64,000 nt of DNA from Archaeoglobus sp. UBA230 (GCA_002507545.1 DAVR01000029.1:122275-186274); one strand, 5' to 3'. Positions 1-8,702 are shown, counted from the first letter of the stretch. Translations and numbers: made by a program. The notes: generated by a model from the letters alone, not told the origin.

Positions 1-370
1 TCTTCGGAGCGCCCACGACCTCTCTTCCACCCGCCATTGCTGCATCGTTGTCTACGTAGATGTAGGGCAAGTAGTAGGCAAGCTCACCCTCAAAATCCAC
101 CTGAATCAACGTGAACATCTCATAGTACGGGCCGAGAGTTGAGAATGGATAGTGGGCTATAAAGATTGCTGCGTTTGGAGGTTTAGCAGCTAACTCCATT
201 CCTTCAGGCAGCAATCCCTCAACATCCTCAGTTGTTGTGAAAAAGGCCATGACACACTCGCAGTTAAGATATTCAGTTACAGCATCCCTTGCAACCATCC
301 CTGCACCTAATGCACCATACAAGCTTGCATCTAAAGGGATAGAGAGACCCTCTCTGCTTCTTTTCAGCAT
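1..370 (-). CDS. Acetoacetate decarboxylase-like protein (C-terminal part beyond window edge)
   Basis: The gene is cut by the left edge; 123 codons from ATG at 370 are visible. It aligns along its whole visible length with the neighbour at 381-1127, including the block from PYIYV to GREVVGAPK. In acetoacetate decarboxylase the lysine after GRELSAYP forms the Schiff base; here the equivalent Lys123 is the last complete codon in the window. The start sits 10 bp after the neighbour's stop, behind a GGTGA ribosome binding site, so the two paralogues are co-translated. The substrate is unknown, because the superfamily also contains aldolase-dehydratases and other non-decarboxylating members. Confidence 0.8.
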   Translation of the reverse strand, partial: MLKRSREGLSIPLDASLYGALGAGMVARDAVTEYLNCECVMAFFTTTEDVEGLLPEGMELAAKPPNAAIFIAHYPFSTLGPYYEMFTLIQVDFEGELAYYLPYIYVDNDAAMAGGREVVGAPK

Positions 371-380
371 TGTTTCACCA

Positions 381-1127
381 TCAGTATTCTCTTAAAATGT
401 CAACAAATCCGAGCTTCATGTCAAACTGGAAGTACACGGCGGTCATGAGACTGTCAATTTCAACCTTGTGAACAGGATCAATTACCGACGGCGAGTCGTA
501 AGTCACCGTTCCCGGTCCATTGAATATCACTTTCTCTCCATTCGGATCAACGTGGAAATCAATCTCAGCATACCACTTGATAAGCTGCGTAACACCACCC
601 TTTCCCTTTATTGGTGGAAGATGTCTTACAGAATACAGGTAGGTTGGTTTGGGAAGTACGAAGTCAATCAAGCCACCGGCAGCCCGCGTGTTCGGCTTCA
701 TGACGAAGGTTACAAGTCTCTTTCCGGTAGGTCTTTCAAGGTAGCCCATCACAACATCGTTCTCCTTTACCAGACCAATCGTAGCCAGTTTCTTTGGTGC
801 TCCGGCAAGCTCTCTGCCAGCAGCAAGAGCAGAATCGTTCGTTACGTAAATGTATGGTATATAGTAACCCATATCTCCCTGCTCGTCCTCAACCTGAATC
901 ACGGTAATGTACTCATGATACTCCCCAACAGTGCTGAAGGAGTAATGGGATATCCATATCCCACCCTGAGCCGGTTCGCTGTAGGGCTTGAGACCTTCTG
1001 GTAGCAAATCGCTGATGTCATTCTTAATTGTAAAAAACCCAGTTATGGCATCACAATTCCTATACTCAATCCCCCTATCCTCATCCACCTCATAAAGAGG
1101 CGAATCAAACGGAATTCCCCTCAACAT
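381..1127 (-). CDS. Acetoacetate decarboxylase family protein
   Basis: This 248-residue protein matches the length and core of acetoacetate decarboxylases. The motif GRELAGAPKK (residues 104-113) corresponds to the clostridial Schiff-base segment, with Lys112 as predicted catalytic lysine and Lys113 as its pKa-perturbing neighbour. Glu72 (YHEYITV) fits the active-site glutamate. The enzyme would decarboxylate a beta-keto acid or carry out related Schiff-base chemistry in the cytoplasm. It begins 6 bp after the acyl-CoA dehydrogenase stop, behind AGAGGTGAT, and is followed by a second paralogue. Two tandem paralogues beside an acyl-CoA dehydrogenase suggest a dedicated degradation pathway rather than acetone fermentation; that is inference. 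Confidence 0.8.
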   Translation of the reverse strand: MLRGIPFDSPLYEVDEDRGIEYRNCDAITGFFTIKNDISDLLPEGLKPYSEPAQGGIWISHYSFSTVGEYHEYITVIQVEDEQGDMGYYIPYIYVTNDSALAAGRELAGAPKKLATIGLVKENDVVMGYLERPTGKRLVTFVMKPNTRAAGGLIDFVLPKPTYLYSVRHLPPIKGKGGVTQLIKWYAEIDFHVDPNGEKVIFNGPGTVTYDSPSVIDPVHKVEIDSLMTAVYFQFDMKLGFVDILREY

Positions 1128-1133
1128 AACACA

Positions 1134-2450
1134 TCACCTCTCAAAATGATCCATCAACTTCGTTATATGTTCAACATCGTAATAATCTTTCTCGTAGTTC
1201 GAGATAACGTCATCTGCAGCCTCCAAACTCAAAACTTCTACCGTTCCATCCTCAATTAGCATACATCTCGCATCTCTAAAAAGCTTCTCGATTATGAACT
1301 CCTTGCTCAAGCCATAAGCCCCAAAAATCTGGACTGCTTCATGCGCAACTTCGAATGCAACTTTTTTAGCATATATCTGCGCTGCCCTTGCATGTCTTGG
1401 TGATGCATCTGTTGTTTTCTGTTCTATAACCTTTCTGTGAGTATATTCAGTTGCTTTTCTAACATAATAACGAGCTGTCTCGATTTTCTCGAACATCTCG
1501 TAAAGTTTGAGCTTTATGTTCTTGTGCTTGACAATTGGCACACCACCCTGAACCCTCTGCCTCGCATAGTTCAAAGCCTCTTCAAAGCAAGCTCTTGCTA
1601 ACCCAACTGCAAAGGCGCCCATTCCGCAGCTTGTTAAACATAGCAACTGGTCGGCAAACACACCGTAGAAGAATCCGGGAGCAACGATAGTGTAATGGTC
1701 GGGAATCCTTACATTGTCGAAGAATAGCTCTCCCTGAGGATCATCACGCATTCCAAGCATATCAACTGGCTTACCCTTCTTCACTCCATCGAGGTCAAGT
1801 GGGACAAGGCAGAAGGCTCCGTCAGCGAAGAATTTCGCATCCTTGATCTGAGCATGGAGTCCACAGTGTGTGGCAACTGGCGCGGAAGACACCCATGCAG
1901 ATTTCTGTCCATTGATGACCCACTCATCTCCATCTTTCTCTATGATGACGTTGCCTTTACCAAACTTTCTGAGTAGATCCGGTTCCTCTCTTAAAGCTAT
2001 TAGGTAATCACTGCCATGTTCAGGTTCCGTAACTCCCCAACACCCGTGATACTTCCCTTTGTCGTCCTCAATCCAAGGTATGACTGCCTCCTCGTAAAGC
2101 TTCTCTGATCCAAATAGTGCTGCCGTTGCAAAGGGTATCTGGTCAACACCTATGGCTGTGGCAAGCCCAAGACTGCCCCAACCGAGTTCCTCGAATATCA
2201 TGTAGCGCTGAAGAGGTGTCAAACCCAGTCCGCCCTTCTCTTCTGGTAGATTTATTTTGTGGTATCCAAGCTTTTTCATCTGCTTGAAAACCTTAAAGTA
2301 GGGCGAATCTGGCTTAATCCTGTCTTCAGGACTCATTCTGTCCAGCTCTACGGATGCGGGTCTCATCACCTCGGCAGCAAATCTATGAACCTCCTCTTTG
2401 AGCATCTTATCTTCTTCAGTAAGCTCATCTAAATCAAGAAACTTTGGCAT
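1134..2450 (-). CDS. Acyl-CoA dehydrogenase family flavoprotein with Asp at the catalytic-base position
   Basis: This 438-residue protein has the full acyl-CoA dehydrogenase architecture: N-terminal helical domain, central beta domain (WGVTEPEHGSD near residue 138) and C-terminal helical domain with the FGAYGLSKEF and FRDAR motifs. It would oxidise an acyl-CoA with FAD and pass electrons to electron-transfer flavoprotein or a ring reductase. Where medium-chain enzymes have IYEGT, this one has IEDGT, so the usual base Glu is Asp401. Asp is known in some cyclohexenoyl-type acyl-CoA dehydrogenases, so an atypical substrate or 1,4-elimination is possible. It lies between an SCP2-like protein and two decarboxylase-like genes, all leftward. 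Confidence 0.9.
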   Translation of the reverse strand: MPKFLDLDELTEEDKMLKEEVHRFAAEVMRPASVELDRMSPEDRIKPDSPYFKVFKQMKKLGYHKINLPEEKGGLGLTPLQRYMIFEELGWGSLGLATAIGVDQIPFATAALFGSEKLYEEAVIPWIEDDKGKYHGCWGVTEPEHGSDYLIALREEPDLLRKFGKGNVIIEKDGDEWVINGQKSAWVSSAPVATHCGLHAQIKDAKFFADGAFCLVPLDLDGVKKGKPVDMLGMRDDPQGELFFDNVRIPDHYTIVAPGFFYGVFADQLLCLTSCGMGAFAVGLARACFEEALNYARQRVQGGVPIVKHKNIKLKLYEMFEKIETARYYVRKATEYTHRKVIEQKTTDASPRHARAAQIYAKKVAFEVAHEAVQIFGAYGLSKEFIIEKLFRDARCMLIEDGTVEVLSLEAADDVISNYEKDYYDVEHITKLMDHFER

Positions 2451-2475
2451 GTTTTTCCCCTTTTAAAATAAAAAA

Positions 2476-3099
2476 TTAAGATTCGATTGGAATTGAAGCC
2501 ATCAACTCAGTGAATTTTCTTACAGCGGCCATGTTGCGCATCATGTAGCCCATATCACCCTGCAGTTTTAGCTTTCCACTCACAACAAGTGTTATGGCAT
2601 CTGCCTTACCCATAACAAGCTGCTTGAATACTGAATACGGGCCAATAAGTTTAAACTTCGCATCCTCGTGCTCTCCCGGAGCAGCTACCTCGATATTTCT
2701 CAACTCACCATGCCAGAAGTCCATCCAGAGATTTAGCGATGCTCCCTTTGCAGCGTCTAATACGACTTTTGGATCCATTTCAGCAATTTTTTTGGCAAGC
2801 TCATCAACATTCACACTGCTTATGTCCATGTCAACTGAAAGACCGAGAGCTATTAGCAACCCCTCGTTTACAGTTCCCTTGAACCTTTCCCTCTTTTCCT
2901 TCGGAATGCTGTCCAGCATTTCAAGAAAGCCCTTTAAAATCTTCGGGTTCTGGAAGTCCTTCAGAGCCTCCTCATCCAACTCTACAACGCACAGGTAGTC
3001 GCCTTCCCAGTTTGCAGCCACCTTCTTATATTCTTCATCGCTGTTCACTTTCTTATAGAGTTCTTCCATCCATTCCTTTGACGGATAAACCACTGCCAT
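2476..3099 (-). CDS. SCP2-like lipid-binding protein
   Basis: This protein of about 207 residues ends in a segment typical of SCP2-type lipid-binding domains (GKLKLQGDMGYMMRNMAAV, then a C-terminal helix). The N-terminal half is charged and helical. Such proteins bind fatty acyl-CoA or hydrophobic ligands in the cytoplasm. ATG at 3099 is chosen because a TATA-like TTAAAATATT lies about 25 nt upstream, which makes the transcript nearly leaderless; an in-frame GTG at 3105 is the alternative. It is first in the operon with the acyl-CoA dehydrogenase (gap about 25 bp), so it may present the acyl substrate to that enzyme. The SCP2 call rests on pattern recognition only. Confidence 0.65.
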   Translation of the reverse strand: MAVVYPSKEWMEELYKKVNSDEEYKKVAANWEGDYLCVVELDEEALKDFQNPKILKGFLEMLDSIPKEKRERFKGTVNEGLLIALGLSVDMDISSVNVDELAKKIAEMDPKVVLDAAKGASLNLWMDFWHGELRNIEVAAPGEHEDAKFKLIGPYSVFKQLVMGKADAITLVVSGKLKLQGDMGYMMRNMAAVRKFTELMASIPIES

Positions 3100-3209
3100 G
3101 TGCACTTCTAATAATGAGCAAATATTTTAACTTTTTGACATTACACTGATTAAAAATTAGTTTTCCAACGCATAAATTAACATGCAGAAGTATATATGTG
3201 TATATTTAC

Positions 3210-3776
3210 TCATAAACGCGGTTTTTTGAGTATTATGTTGAAACCATGACTATAGATTGAGTAATCAGTTTTTAACCCGAATTTAGACTCCGCGAAATGT
3301 TTCACCGCTTTGCAGAAAATTTCACTGAGATTTTTCCCTACATTGGATCTGACAAGCACGTGAACTTCATCCCCCTCGTCGTTTATTTTTACATCCGACG
3401 CCCAGTTTCTTGCAAGAAGAGCAACTTTGAGGAAATTCACAGCCTCCTCAAAAGATATCTTGCTCAGAGGTTTGCCGTAATACCACTCCAACATAAACTC
3501 AATCTCATTCTCCTTTACAGCCTTCTCGACGTCACCACTCGCAGCATGTTCAGCACTTTCAAACCCGATAGCGACCATACCAACCTCTTTCATCATTCTA
3601 ATCAGAAGGTGATCCAGTTCTGTAACTTCACCCATTTCCTTTGCGTAGAGATACTTTACCGCCTCCTCAATAAGTTTATTCAAATGACCATATTTTGGGA
3701 GTAGCTTTTTGATTATACTGCTGTAAATTTCAGAATCCAATGTGGTTTGAATTCTGACTTTTCTTGAATTCATCAT
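3210..3776 (-). CDS. Hypothetical protein with ribbon-helix-helix-like N-terminus
   Basis: This 188-residue protein has no family I can name. Residues 6-50 (VRIQTTLDSEIYSSIIKKL onward) have the strand-helix-helix pattern of MetJ/Arc-type DNA-binding domains. The rest is a mixed alpha/beta domain with conserved-looking tryptophans (EWYYGKPLS, LLARNW) that could bind a ligand. Two adjacent ATG codons, at 3776 and 3773, are possible starts. It is transcribed divergently from the KaiC-like gene across 127 AT-rich bases and is separated from the catabolic cassette downstream by about 110 bp, so it could regulate either; that is inference. Confidence 0.6.
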   Translation of the reverse strand: MMNSRKVRIQTTLDSEIYSSIIKKLLPKYGHLNKLIEEAVKYLYAKEMGEVTELDHLLIRMMKEVGMVAIGFESAEHAASGDVEKAVKENEIEFMLEWYYGKPLSKISFEEAVNFLKVALLARNWASDVKINDEGDEVHVLVRSNVGKNLSEIFCKAVKHFAESKFGLKTDYSIYSHGFNIILKKPRL

Positions 3777-3903
3777 AATTTTCTTAACCTACAGAAATAA
3801 AAGTTTTTGTTGTTGAATTTTATAATCTACTAACTTAAATAATCAACTTACATTATAATGATGATGGGAAAAGTTTAAATTACAAAATTACAAGTAATTA
3901 ATA

Positions 3904-4620
3904 ATGGATCAAATACAGGTGCTCAAGACTGCCGATATACCAACTGGTATTGTTCTCCTCGACAGAAGACTTGACGGTGGACTCCCTCAAGGTAGCTTTG
4001 TGTGTGTTTATGCAGACCCAATTGCGATGCCTGAAGCTTTTCTGTATCAATTTGCGACCGTTATGAAAAGTTATTACTTTACAACTAACAGATCCTCGAA
4101 GTTTGTCAAAATGGATATACAAAAGCTGGGTTTGGATGCTGAATACGTCAATTTTGTTGACGTTTATACCCAGTACTATCTGAACGAATACGGGCAATTC
4201 GTTGTGGAGGATAAATACAGGGACAAGGAGATTTTCGATTTTGTGGACGATCAGCTTACAAAAATAACTGAAGAAGGTGGAGAGTTTAATATTATCTTTG
4301 ATTCTCTATCATTTTTCCTGAATCTCTCAGTGGAGTGGGGACTGAAGGATTGGTTGCTGAACAAGCTCTATACAATCTCTAAGGAAAACGGAACTGTTGT
4401 TTATTGCTATCTCGTCAAAAATCTTCATCCAGTAAAGGTCGTTAACAAGGTTCTCGACATCTCGGACGTTGTTTTCGACATCGAGTCGGAGAGGGTTGGA
4501 GAGAGAATAGTGAGTAAGTTTGCAGTTCCGAAGTTAAGGGGCAAGAGACCTGTGAGCGAATACTTCAGGTTCTACGTCGAAGAGGGTGTTCAGGTCGATA
4601 CTTCGAGGGATATTGCGTAA
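3904..4620 (+). CDS. RecA/KaiC-superfamily protein lacking a Walker A loop
   Basis: This 238-residue protein is recognisable as KaiC-like from its opening (IPTGIVLLDRRLDGGLPQGS, the strand leading to the P-loop) and from a Walker B-like strand FNIIFDSLSFF. Where KaiC proteins have GxxGxGKT, this one reads VYADPIAMPEAF, with no Gly-rich loop and no Lys-Thr, so ATP hydrolysis is unlikely. It may be a regulatory or scaffold paralogue. A TTTAAAT element about 30 nt upstream suggests its own promoter. Its 3' end overlaps the convergent EcfT gene by 31 bp. Confidence 0.7.
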   Translation: MDQIQVLKTADIPTGIVLLDRRLDGGLPQGSFVCVYADPIAMPEAFLYQFATVMKSYYFTTNRSSKFVKMDIQKLGLDAEYVNFVDVYTQYYLNEYGQFVVEDKYRDKEIFDFVDDQLTKITEEGGEFNIIFDSLSFFLNLSVEWGLKDWLLNKLYTISKENGTVVYCYLVKNLHPVKVVNKVLDISDVVFDIESERVGERIVSKFAVPKLRGKRPVSEYFRFYVEEGVQVDTSRDIA

Positions 4621-5237
4621 ATCAAAATCAACACTGAGAGCAGAAACACCGCAATATCTTTTATTTCCGGTTGCCTCAATTCACCCACAGCCCTATAGCT
4701 GAAGCTTTTTGAATAAAGGGATTCCGAGATGCTTATTGCCCTGAGGATCGTTGTTGACGTGAAGGCCTTGAGAAGTCTGTAGTACCCCTTTATGCCCTTT
4801 GAGTTGTGAATTTCCCTGATGTTGTTGAAATCGGACACAAGCAAGGGCAGCATGGAGATTGCTAAGGATACCACGCTAACAACCCTTTGAGGCACTTTGA
4901 AGTATAGCAGAGCGCCGGTAATCTCCTTTATGTTGGTCGAATAAATTAATGCTCCTGCTGAGATTACAGCCATGAAGGCAAGCAGACTTTTGACTACCTG
5001 AAATCCGAAAAAAATTGCAGTTATAGCAAAAAAGACATAGAAGGGGAGAAAGGCCTTTAGGACTTTCAGCGACCTACCCGAAGTTACGATTGCTGATAAC
5101 GTTATGATTAGCAAAGACACCTCAATAGCCATCGCTGAGATATACACGGAAAGGGAAAGGATTACTGCTGAGGTCAAACAAACTCTACCCTCCCTTCCTC
5201 CTCCCCTTAAGCCTTCCTTGAGAGAGTTGATTATCAC
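4590..5237 (-). CDS. ECF transporter transmembrane (T) component, biotin-type cluster
   Basis: This is a membrane protein of about 215 residues with roughly five hydrophobic segments and the cytoplasmic coupling-helix region typical of EcfT/BioN/CbiQ proteins (VVSVVSLAISMLPLLVSDF, then RAISISESLYSKSFSYRA). It links the S component to the ATPases. GTG at 5237 is chosen because GGAGGAT lies six bases upstream and the start overlaps the ATPase stop as GTGA; an in-frame TTG at 5252 is less well placed. It is the last gene of the BioY-ATPase-EcfT operon and overlaps the convergent KaiC-like gene at its 3' end. Confidence 0.85.
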   Translation of the reverse strand: MIINSLKEGLRGGGREGRVCLTSAVILSLSVYISAMAIEVSLLIITLSAIVTSGRSLKVLKAFLPFYVFFAITAIFFGFQVVKSLLAFMAVISAGALIYSTNIKEITGALLYFKVPQRVVSVVSLAISMLPLLVSDFNNIREIHNSKGIKGYYRLLKAFTSTTILRAISISESLYSKSFSYRAVGELRQPEIKDIAVFLLSVLILIYAISLEVST

Positions 5238-6343
5238 AACTCTATCCTCCAATCGCAGTATTTCACAAGTTCTTCATCATGTGTCGCTATTACTGCAGTT
5301 TTGCCGCACTTCCTCAGCAGACACACGAGCTTTTTTCTAAAATTGATGTCCTGCGCAGCACTTGGTTCGTCGAGGAGCAGAATTTTTGCTTTAAAGGCTT
5401 TGGCAATTGCTACCCTCCTCATCTGTCCACTGCTGAGGGACTGTGGATGTCTGTTTTTTATGCCTTCAAGCCCGAATGCCGTAACAACCTCCCTGTTTAC
5501 ACCTTCAACCTCCTTTTCCACCGTATTTTCTGTTAGGTGATAGGGGGGATGTTGCAAAAGGATGGAGAAGTTGATTCCCTTTCTCCGCATATCCTTCGCA
5601 ATGCCTTTCAGCATCATCGTCTTTCCAGCGCCGTTATCACCTGTGATAGCTACAATCTCCCTCTCCCTGAGTTCCAAAATTCCGTTATAAACAACATCTC
5701 CCTTCTCTGTTTCTGGAATATCAATATTCTCAATTTCAAGCCCAAGATTAACGGTTCTATCAAAATACTTCTCAAATTCAATTCGGTGCTCCGATACAAC
5801 ATGCTTTAAATTCTTGATTATTTTTATAACTCTTAAAGCATTTCTCCTACTCAGATGAGCGAATGGTTCGTCTAAAACAATGAATTTACTACCCGAAGTG
5901 ATTGCAGCAGCAATTTCAACCAGCTGAAGTTCACCCGTTGATATTTCATAGGTTTTCCTGTTTGCCAGATGACCAATTCCAATCTCTTCACAAACCTCTT
6001 CCGCCTCTCTTTTAGCCTCCGAAGCCTTTTTTCCCTGCTGAATTGATGGATAAGCCACTTCATCAATGACATCGAGGCAGGTCACCATCTCTTCAGGATT
6101 CTGCTTGATGTAGTAGATATCTCTCGGATTTGGCTTATTTCCAAAAGCCCTAATAAATCCATCGAGCTTACCACCGTAGAATTCGGGAATTAGACCGTTC
6201 ATCATCCTCAAAATAGTTGTTTTGCCTGAACCTGTCCTTCCCTTCAGGAACTCACAGCCCTCAAACTTTTCTGAAAAACATTCCAACCCAAGCCTTCCGT
6301 TAGGATAAAAATAAGAATTAACACTGAATTCAATCAATTTCAA
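5234..6343 (-). CDS. Fused two-domain ECF transporter ATPase (compact)
   Basis: One chain of about 369 residues carries two ABC ATPase domains. Domain 1 has Walker A GRTGSGKTT, a divergent signature ISTGEL and Walker B FIVLDEP. Domain 2 has Walker A GDNGAGKT, signature LSSGQ and Walker B ILLLDEP. It energises uptake by the adjacent BioY and EcfT. The chain is short for two ABC domains, since fused EcfA proteins are usually well over 450 residues. TTG at 6343 is chosen as start: GGAGAGGGGG lies just upstream and the start overlaps the BioY stop by 14 bp; the longer frame to 6409 would run 80 bp into BioY. Confidence 0.85.
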   Translation of the reverse strand: MKLIEFSVNSYFYPNGRLGLECFSEKFEGCEFLKGRTGSGKTTILRMMNGLIPEFYGGKLDGFIRAFGNKPNPRDIYYIKQNPEEMVTCLDVIDEVAYPSIQQGKKASEAKREAEEVCEEIGIGHLANRKTYEISTGELQLVEIAAAITSGSKFIVLDEPFAHLSRRNALRVIKIIKNLKHVVSEHRIEFEKYFDRTVNLGLEIENIDIPETEKGDVVYNGILELREREIVAITGDNGAGKTMMLKGIAKDMRRKGINFSILLQHPPYHLTENTVEKEVEGVNREVVTAFGLEGIKNRHPQSLSSGQMRRVAIAKAFKAKILLLDEPSAAQDINFRKKLVCLLRKCGKTAVIATHDEELVKYCDWRIEL

Positions 6344-6950
6344 TCCCCCTCTCCTTAAGCATCTCGTGAACGTAGCGATAAACGAGCACAGCAAGTAAAT
6401 GATCAACAAAGAAGTCCTGTGGTAGAAATATTAGAACTGTTGCTGTAAACACAATCAAAAATGGATCAGAGAGGTTGAAACCAAAGGTTTTTGCTGCACT
6501 ATCTGCCCATCCAAGCAGTTTTGCATCTCCAACAGCGAAGCTATAGAACACCGCAAATCCGAGAAGATAAGTTGGAATTACTGCTATCAGCGTTGATAGC
6601 CACAGCATAATAACCTCCTTTGTAACTCCCTTTCTCCAGATCATCTTCCTCAGCAAACCTGCCAGAAATGCCGATATTGCGAATCCGTAGATGAAACCTG
6701 CTGTAGGGCCAAGTAAAACACCCAGCCCACCACCTCCAGCTGCAAAGGGAAGGGAAAGGGCTATCAGGGCCACATATACCAACAAAGCCAGAAGCCCATA
6801 CCATGGCCCAAGTAAGAATCCTGAAAGCATAACCCCAAAGTTCTGCATCGTATACGGTATAGGACCAATCTTGAAGTTCAGCTGAGCACTTATTGCCGTG
6901 ATCAAAGCCATCGCTATCGCCAGCACAACCCTTTTAATATCGTCAACCAT
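6330..6950 (-). CDS. bioY: BioY, biotin-specific S component of an ECF transporter
   Basis: This 206-residue protein has six hydrophobic segments and clear BioY motifs: PIPYTMQNFGVMLSGFLLG near the N-terminus and LLGPTAGFIYGF in the middle. It binds biotin in the membrane and works with the downstream ATPase and T component. An exact TTGTAAACC half-site overlaps its start region (see 6941-6970), which independently supports biotin as substrate. The TATA-like element lies about 25 nt from the ATG, so the message is probably leaderless. Imported biotin would serve biotin-dependent carboxylases encoded elsewhere. Confidence 0.93.
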   Translation of the reverse strand: MVDDIKRVVLAIAMALITAISAQLNFKIGPIPYTMQNFGVMLSGFLLGPWYGLLALLVYVALIALSLPFAAGGGGLGVLLGPTAGFIYGFAISAFLAGLLRKMIWRKGVTKEVIMLWLSTLIAVIPTYLLGFAVFYSFAVGDAKLLGWADSAAKTFGFNLSDPFLIVFTATVLIFLPQDFFVDHLLAVLVYRYVHEMLKERGIEID

Positions 6951-6970
6951 GAATTAAATTAGGTTTACAA
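6941..6970 (-). promoter_or_regulatory. Candidate BirA operator at the bioY start
   Basis: On the minus strand, TTGTAAACC (6970-6962) is an exact match to the half-site of the BirA consensus TTGTAAACC-N14/15-GGTTTACAA. After 13 bases comes GGTTGACG (6948-6941), a degenerate second half. The site lies between a TATA-like element and the bioY ATG, where a bound repressor would block transcription. The 13-base spacing is one or two short of consensus, so the right half is uncertain. Confidence 0.5.
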
Positions 6971-7039
6971 AAAATAAAAGTTTTGCGCTTTCGGTAAGCC
7001 AAAAAATAAAGTTTATAAGGATTCAGTCAATGATCAATC

Positions 7040-7807
7040 ATGAAACCGTCCGAATTAGCGAAGGTTATTGACAGATACATCAAGCCTCAGACCTTTCCAC
7101 TTGGCTTCAAACTCGTTAAGGATAGCAGTGAAGTTCCCGAAAAGGTGAGAAAGTTCAAGAACCTGACAATCTGCCAAATATACAATATCGCAAGGCGATA
7201 TAGGTGGACAGTATACTTTGACCTCAACACAACCTGCCCTCTTGGCATAGTCGCATACGGATTTTCAGAACCCGATGAGCTTTACGAGGAAGGAGTGCTC
7301 GCCTACGAAGCAGGTTATGCGGCAACTAAGGAGATAGGAGTAAAGTTTGAGCAGGCTGTTCCAAGACTTAAGCCGGGTGAGTATGTTGGATGTGTTGCTT
7401 TTCCATTGGAAAGGGATGAGATGGAACCAGATTTTGTTGTTGTTTACGCAACACCCGCACAGATTCTGAGATTCGTGCATGCGGTGCTTTACAAAAAAGG
7501 TGGAGCGTTCGAGGCAACAGTCCTCGGAAGAGCAGCGTGTGCAGAGTATTTGGGTGCTTTCATTGAAAAGAGACCACGGTTGGTAATTCCGTGCTATGGC
7601 GACAGGCTTTTCGGTCTAACTCAGGATTGGGAATTGGCTTTCTCATTCCCATTCGAGATGGCAGAAGAAATTGCAGATGGGCTTGCAAATACCCACAAAA
7701 GGGGAATAAGGTATCCAATACCTGTAACATCCCTTAGAGTCGAACTTCCGATGATAGAGAGTTACAAAAAATCTGTAGATTCAATGCGATCTACTCATAC
7801 TCGATAG
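7040..7807 (+). CDS. DUF169 family protein
   Basis: This 255-residue protein belongs to the uncharacterised DUF169 family (COG2043), recognised from [20 protein letters not shown] near the N-terminus and the central [18 protein letters not shown] segment. It has several cysteines (TICQIYN, TTCPLG, ACAEY, VIPCYGD), so a metal or Fe-S centre is possible but not shown. No signal peptide or membrane segment is visible. It stands alone, divergent from bioY across 89 bp, and its last 17 bp overlap the convergent GMP synthase gene. Confidence 0.8.
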   Translation: MKPSELAKVIDRYIKPQTFPLGFKLVKDSSEVPEKVRKFKNLTICQIYNIARRYRWTVYFDLNTTCPLGIVAYGFSEPDELYEEGVLAYEAGYAATKEIGVKFEQAVPRLKPGEYVGCVAFPLERDEMEPDFVVVYATPAQILRFVHAVLYKKGGAFEATVLGRAACAEYLGAFIEKRPRLVIPCYGDRLFGLTQDWELAFSFPFEMAEEIADGLANTHKRGIRYPIPVTSLRVELPMIESYKKSVDSMRSTHTR

Positions 7808-8702
7808 TGGCTGGCGGCTTTGGCGTTATATCATAAACCACTCTCGAAACCTCCGGAATCTCACCGGTGATGCGCAGAGCGATGCGTCTAAGTCTTTCAT
7901 ACTCGATGTTAAGCGGATCGGCTGTCATCCCATCCCTTGATCCAACAGCCCTGACGGATATAACATATCCCCATACCCTGATATCCCCTTTCACTCCAGT
8001 GGCTCTGCCTATCAGAGCCGCAAAGCACTGCCATTTGTCGTAGTCCGCAAGTTCCTCCTCTACTATCCTGTTCGCCCTTCTAACCACCTCCACCTTTTCG
8101 GGTGTCACTTCTCCCACTATCCTCACAGCCAATCCTGGACCAGGGAATGGCATTCTCTCCGAAATTTCCTCTGGCAAGCCCAGGTATCTCGCCACCTCTC
8201 TGACTTCATCCTTGTAAAGTTCCCTGAGAGGTTCAATTACATCTTTGAATCTGTATTTGGTTGGAAAACCCCCAACGTTGTGGTGACTCTTTATCCCTCC
8301 CTGACTCTCAATGATATCTGGATAAATCGTTCCCTGAATCAGATATTCAGCTCCATGCTCCTCTGCAACTCTCTCAAATATTCTTACAAAAAGCTCCCCA
8401 ACAACCTTTCTCTTCTCTTCAGGATCGGTAACACCCTTCAGAGCTTCGAAGAACTCATCTTTTGCATCAATGAAGACAAGTCCCATCTCCCCGAATATCT
8501 CCTTAATCCTCTCTGGCTCTCTTTCTCTCATCAGACCAGTGTCAACGAAAACAGGAATTAGCCTGTCTCCGATGGCCTTGTAACCCAACACTGTGCACAC
8601 GGAACTATCAACCCCACCGGAGAGGGCTATTATTGCCCTCCCATTTCCAACCTTCTCCCTGATCTCCCTTATTGCATTTTCCACAAACTTCTCAACGTTC
8701 AT
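7791..8702 (-). CDS. guaAb: GMP synthase subunit B (ATP pyrophosphatase and dimerisation domains)
   Basis: This 303-residue protein is the ATP-pyrophosphatase half of archaeal GMP synthase, which aminates XMP using ammonia from a separate glutaminase subunit. The PP-loop SGGVDSS lies at about residues 28-34, and the C-terminal GMP synthase domain ends with [15 protein letters not shown] at 8702 is chosen because family members start just before the PP-loop domain; the open frame continues into pyrG but that extension is spurious. The start overlaps the pyrG stop by 11 bp, so nucleotide synthesis genes are translationally coupled. The glutaminase subunit is not in this window. Confidence 0.95.
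   Translation of the reverse strand: MNVEKFVENAIREIREKVGNGRAIIALSGGVDSSVCTVLGYKAIGDRLIPVFVDTGLMREREPERIKEIFGEMGLVFIDAKDEFFEALKGVTDPEEKRKVVGELFVRIFERVAEEHGAEYLIQGTIYPDIIESQGGIKSHHNVGGFPTKYRFKDVIEPLRELYKDEVREVARYLGLPEEISERMPFPGPGLAVRIVGEVTPEKVEVVRRANRIVEEELADYDKWQCFAALIGRATGVKGDIRVWGYVISVRAVGSRDGMTADPLNIEYERLRRIALRITGEIPEVSRVVYDITPKPPATIEYE

Noticed and set aside
468..1004. Plus-strand 178-residue frame
   Set aside because: It is antisense to the decarboxylase-like gene, which has catalytic motifs and a ribosome binding site.
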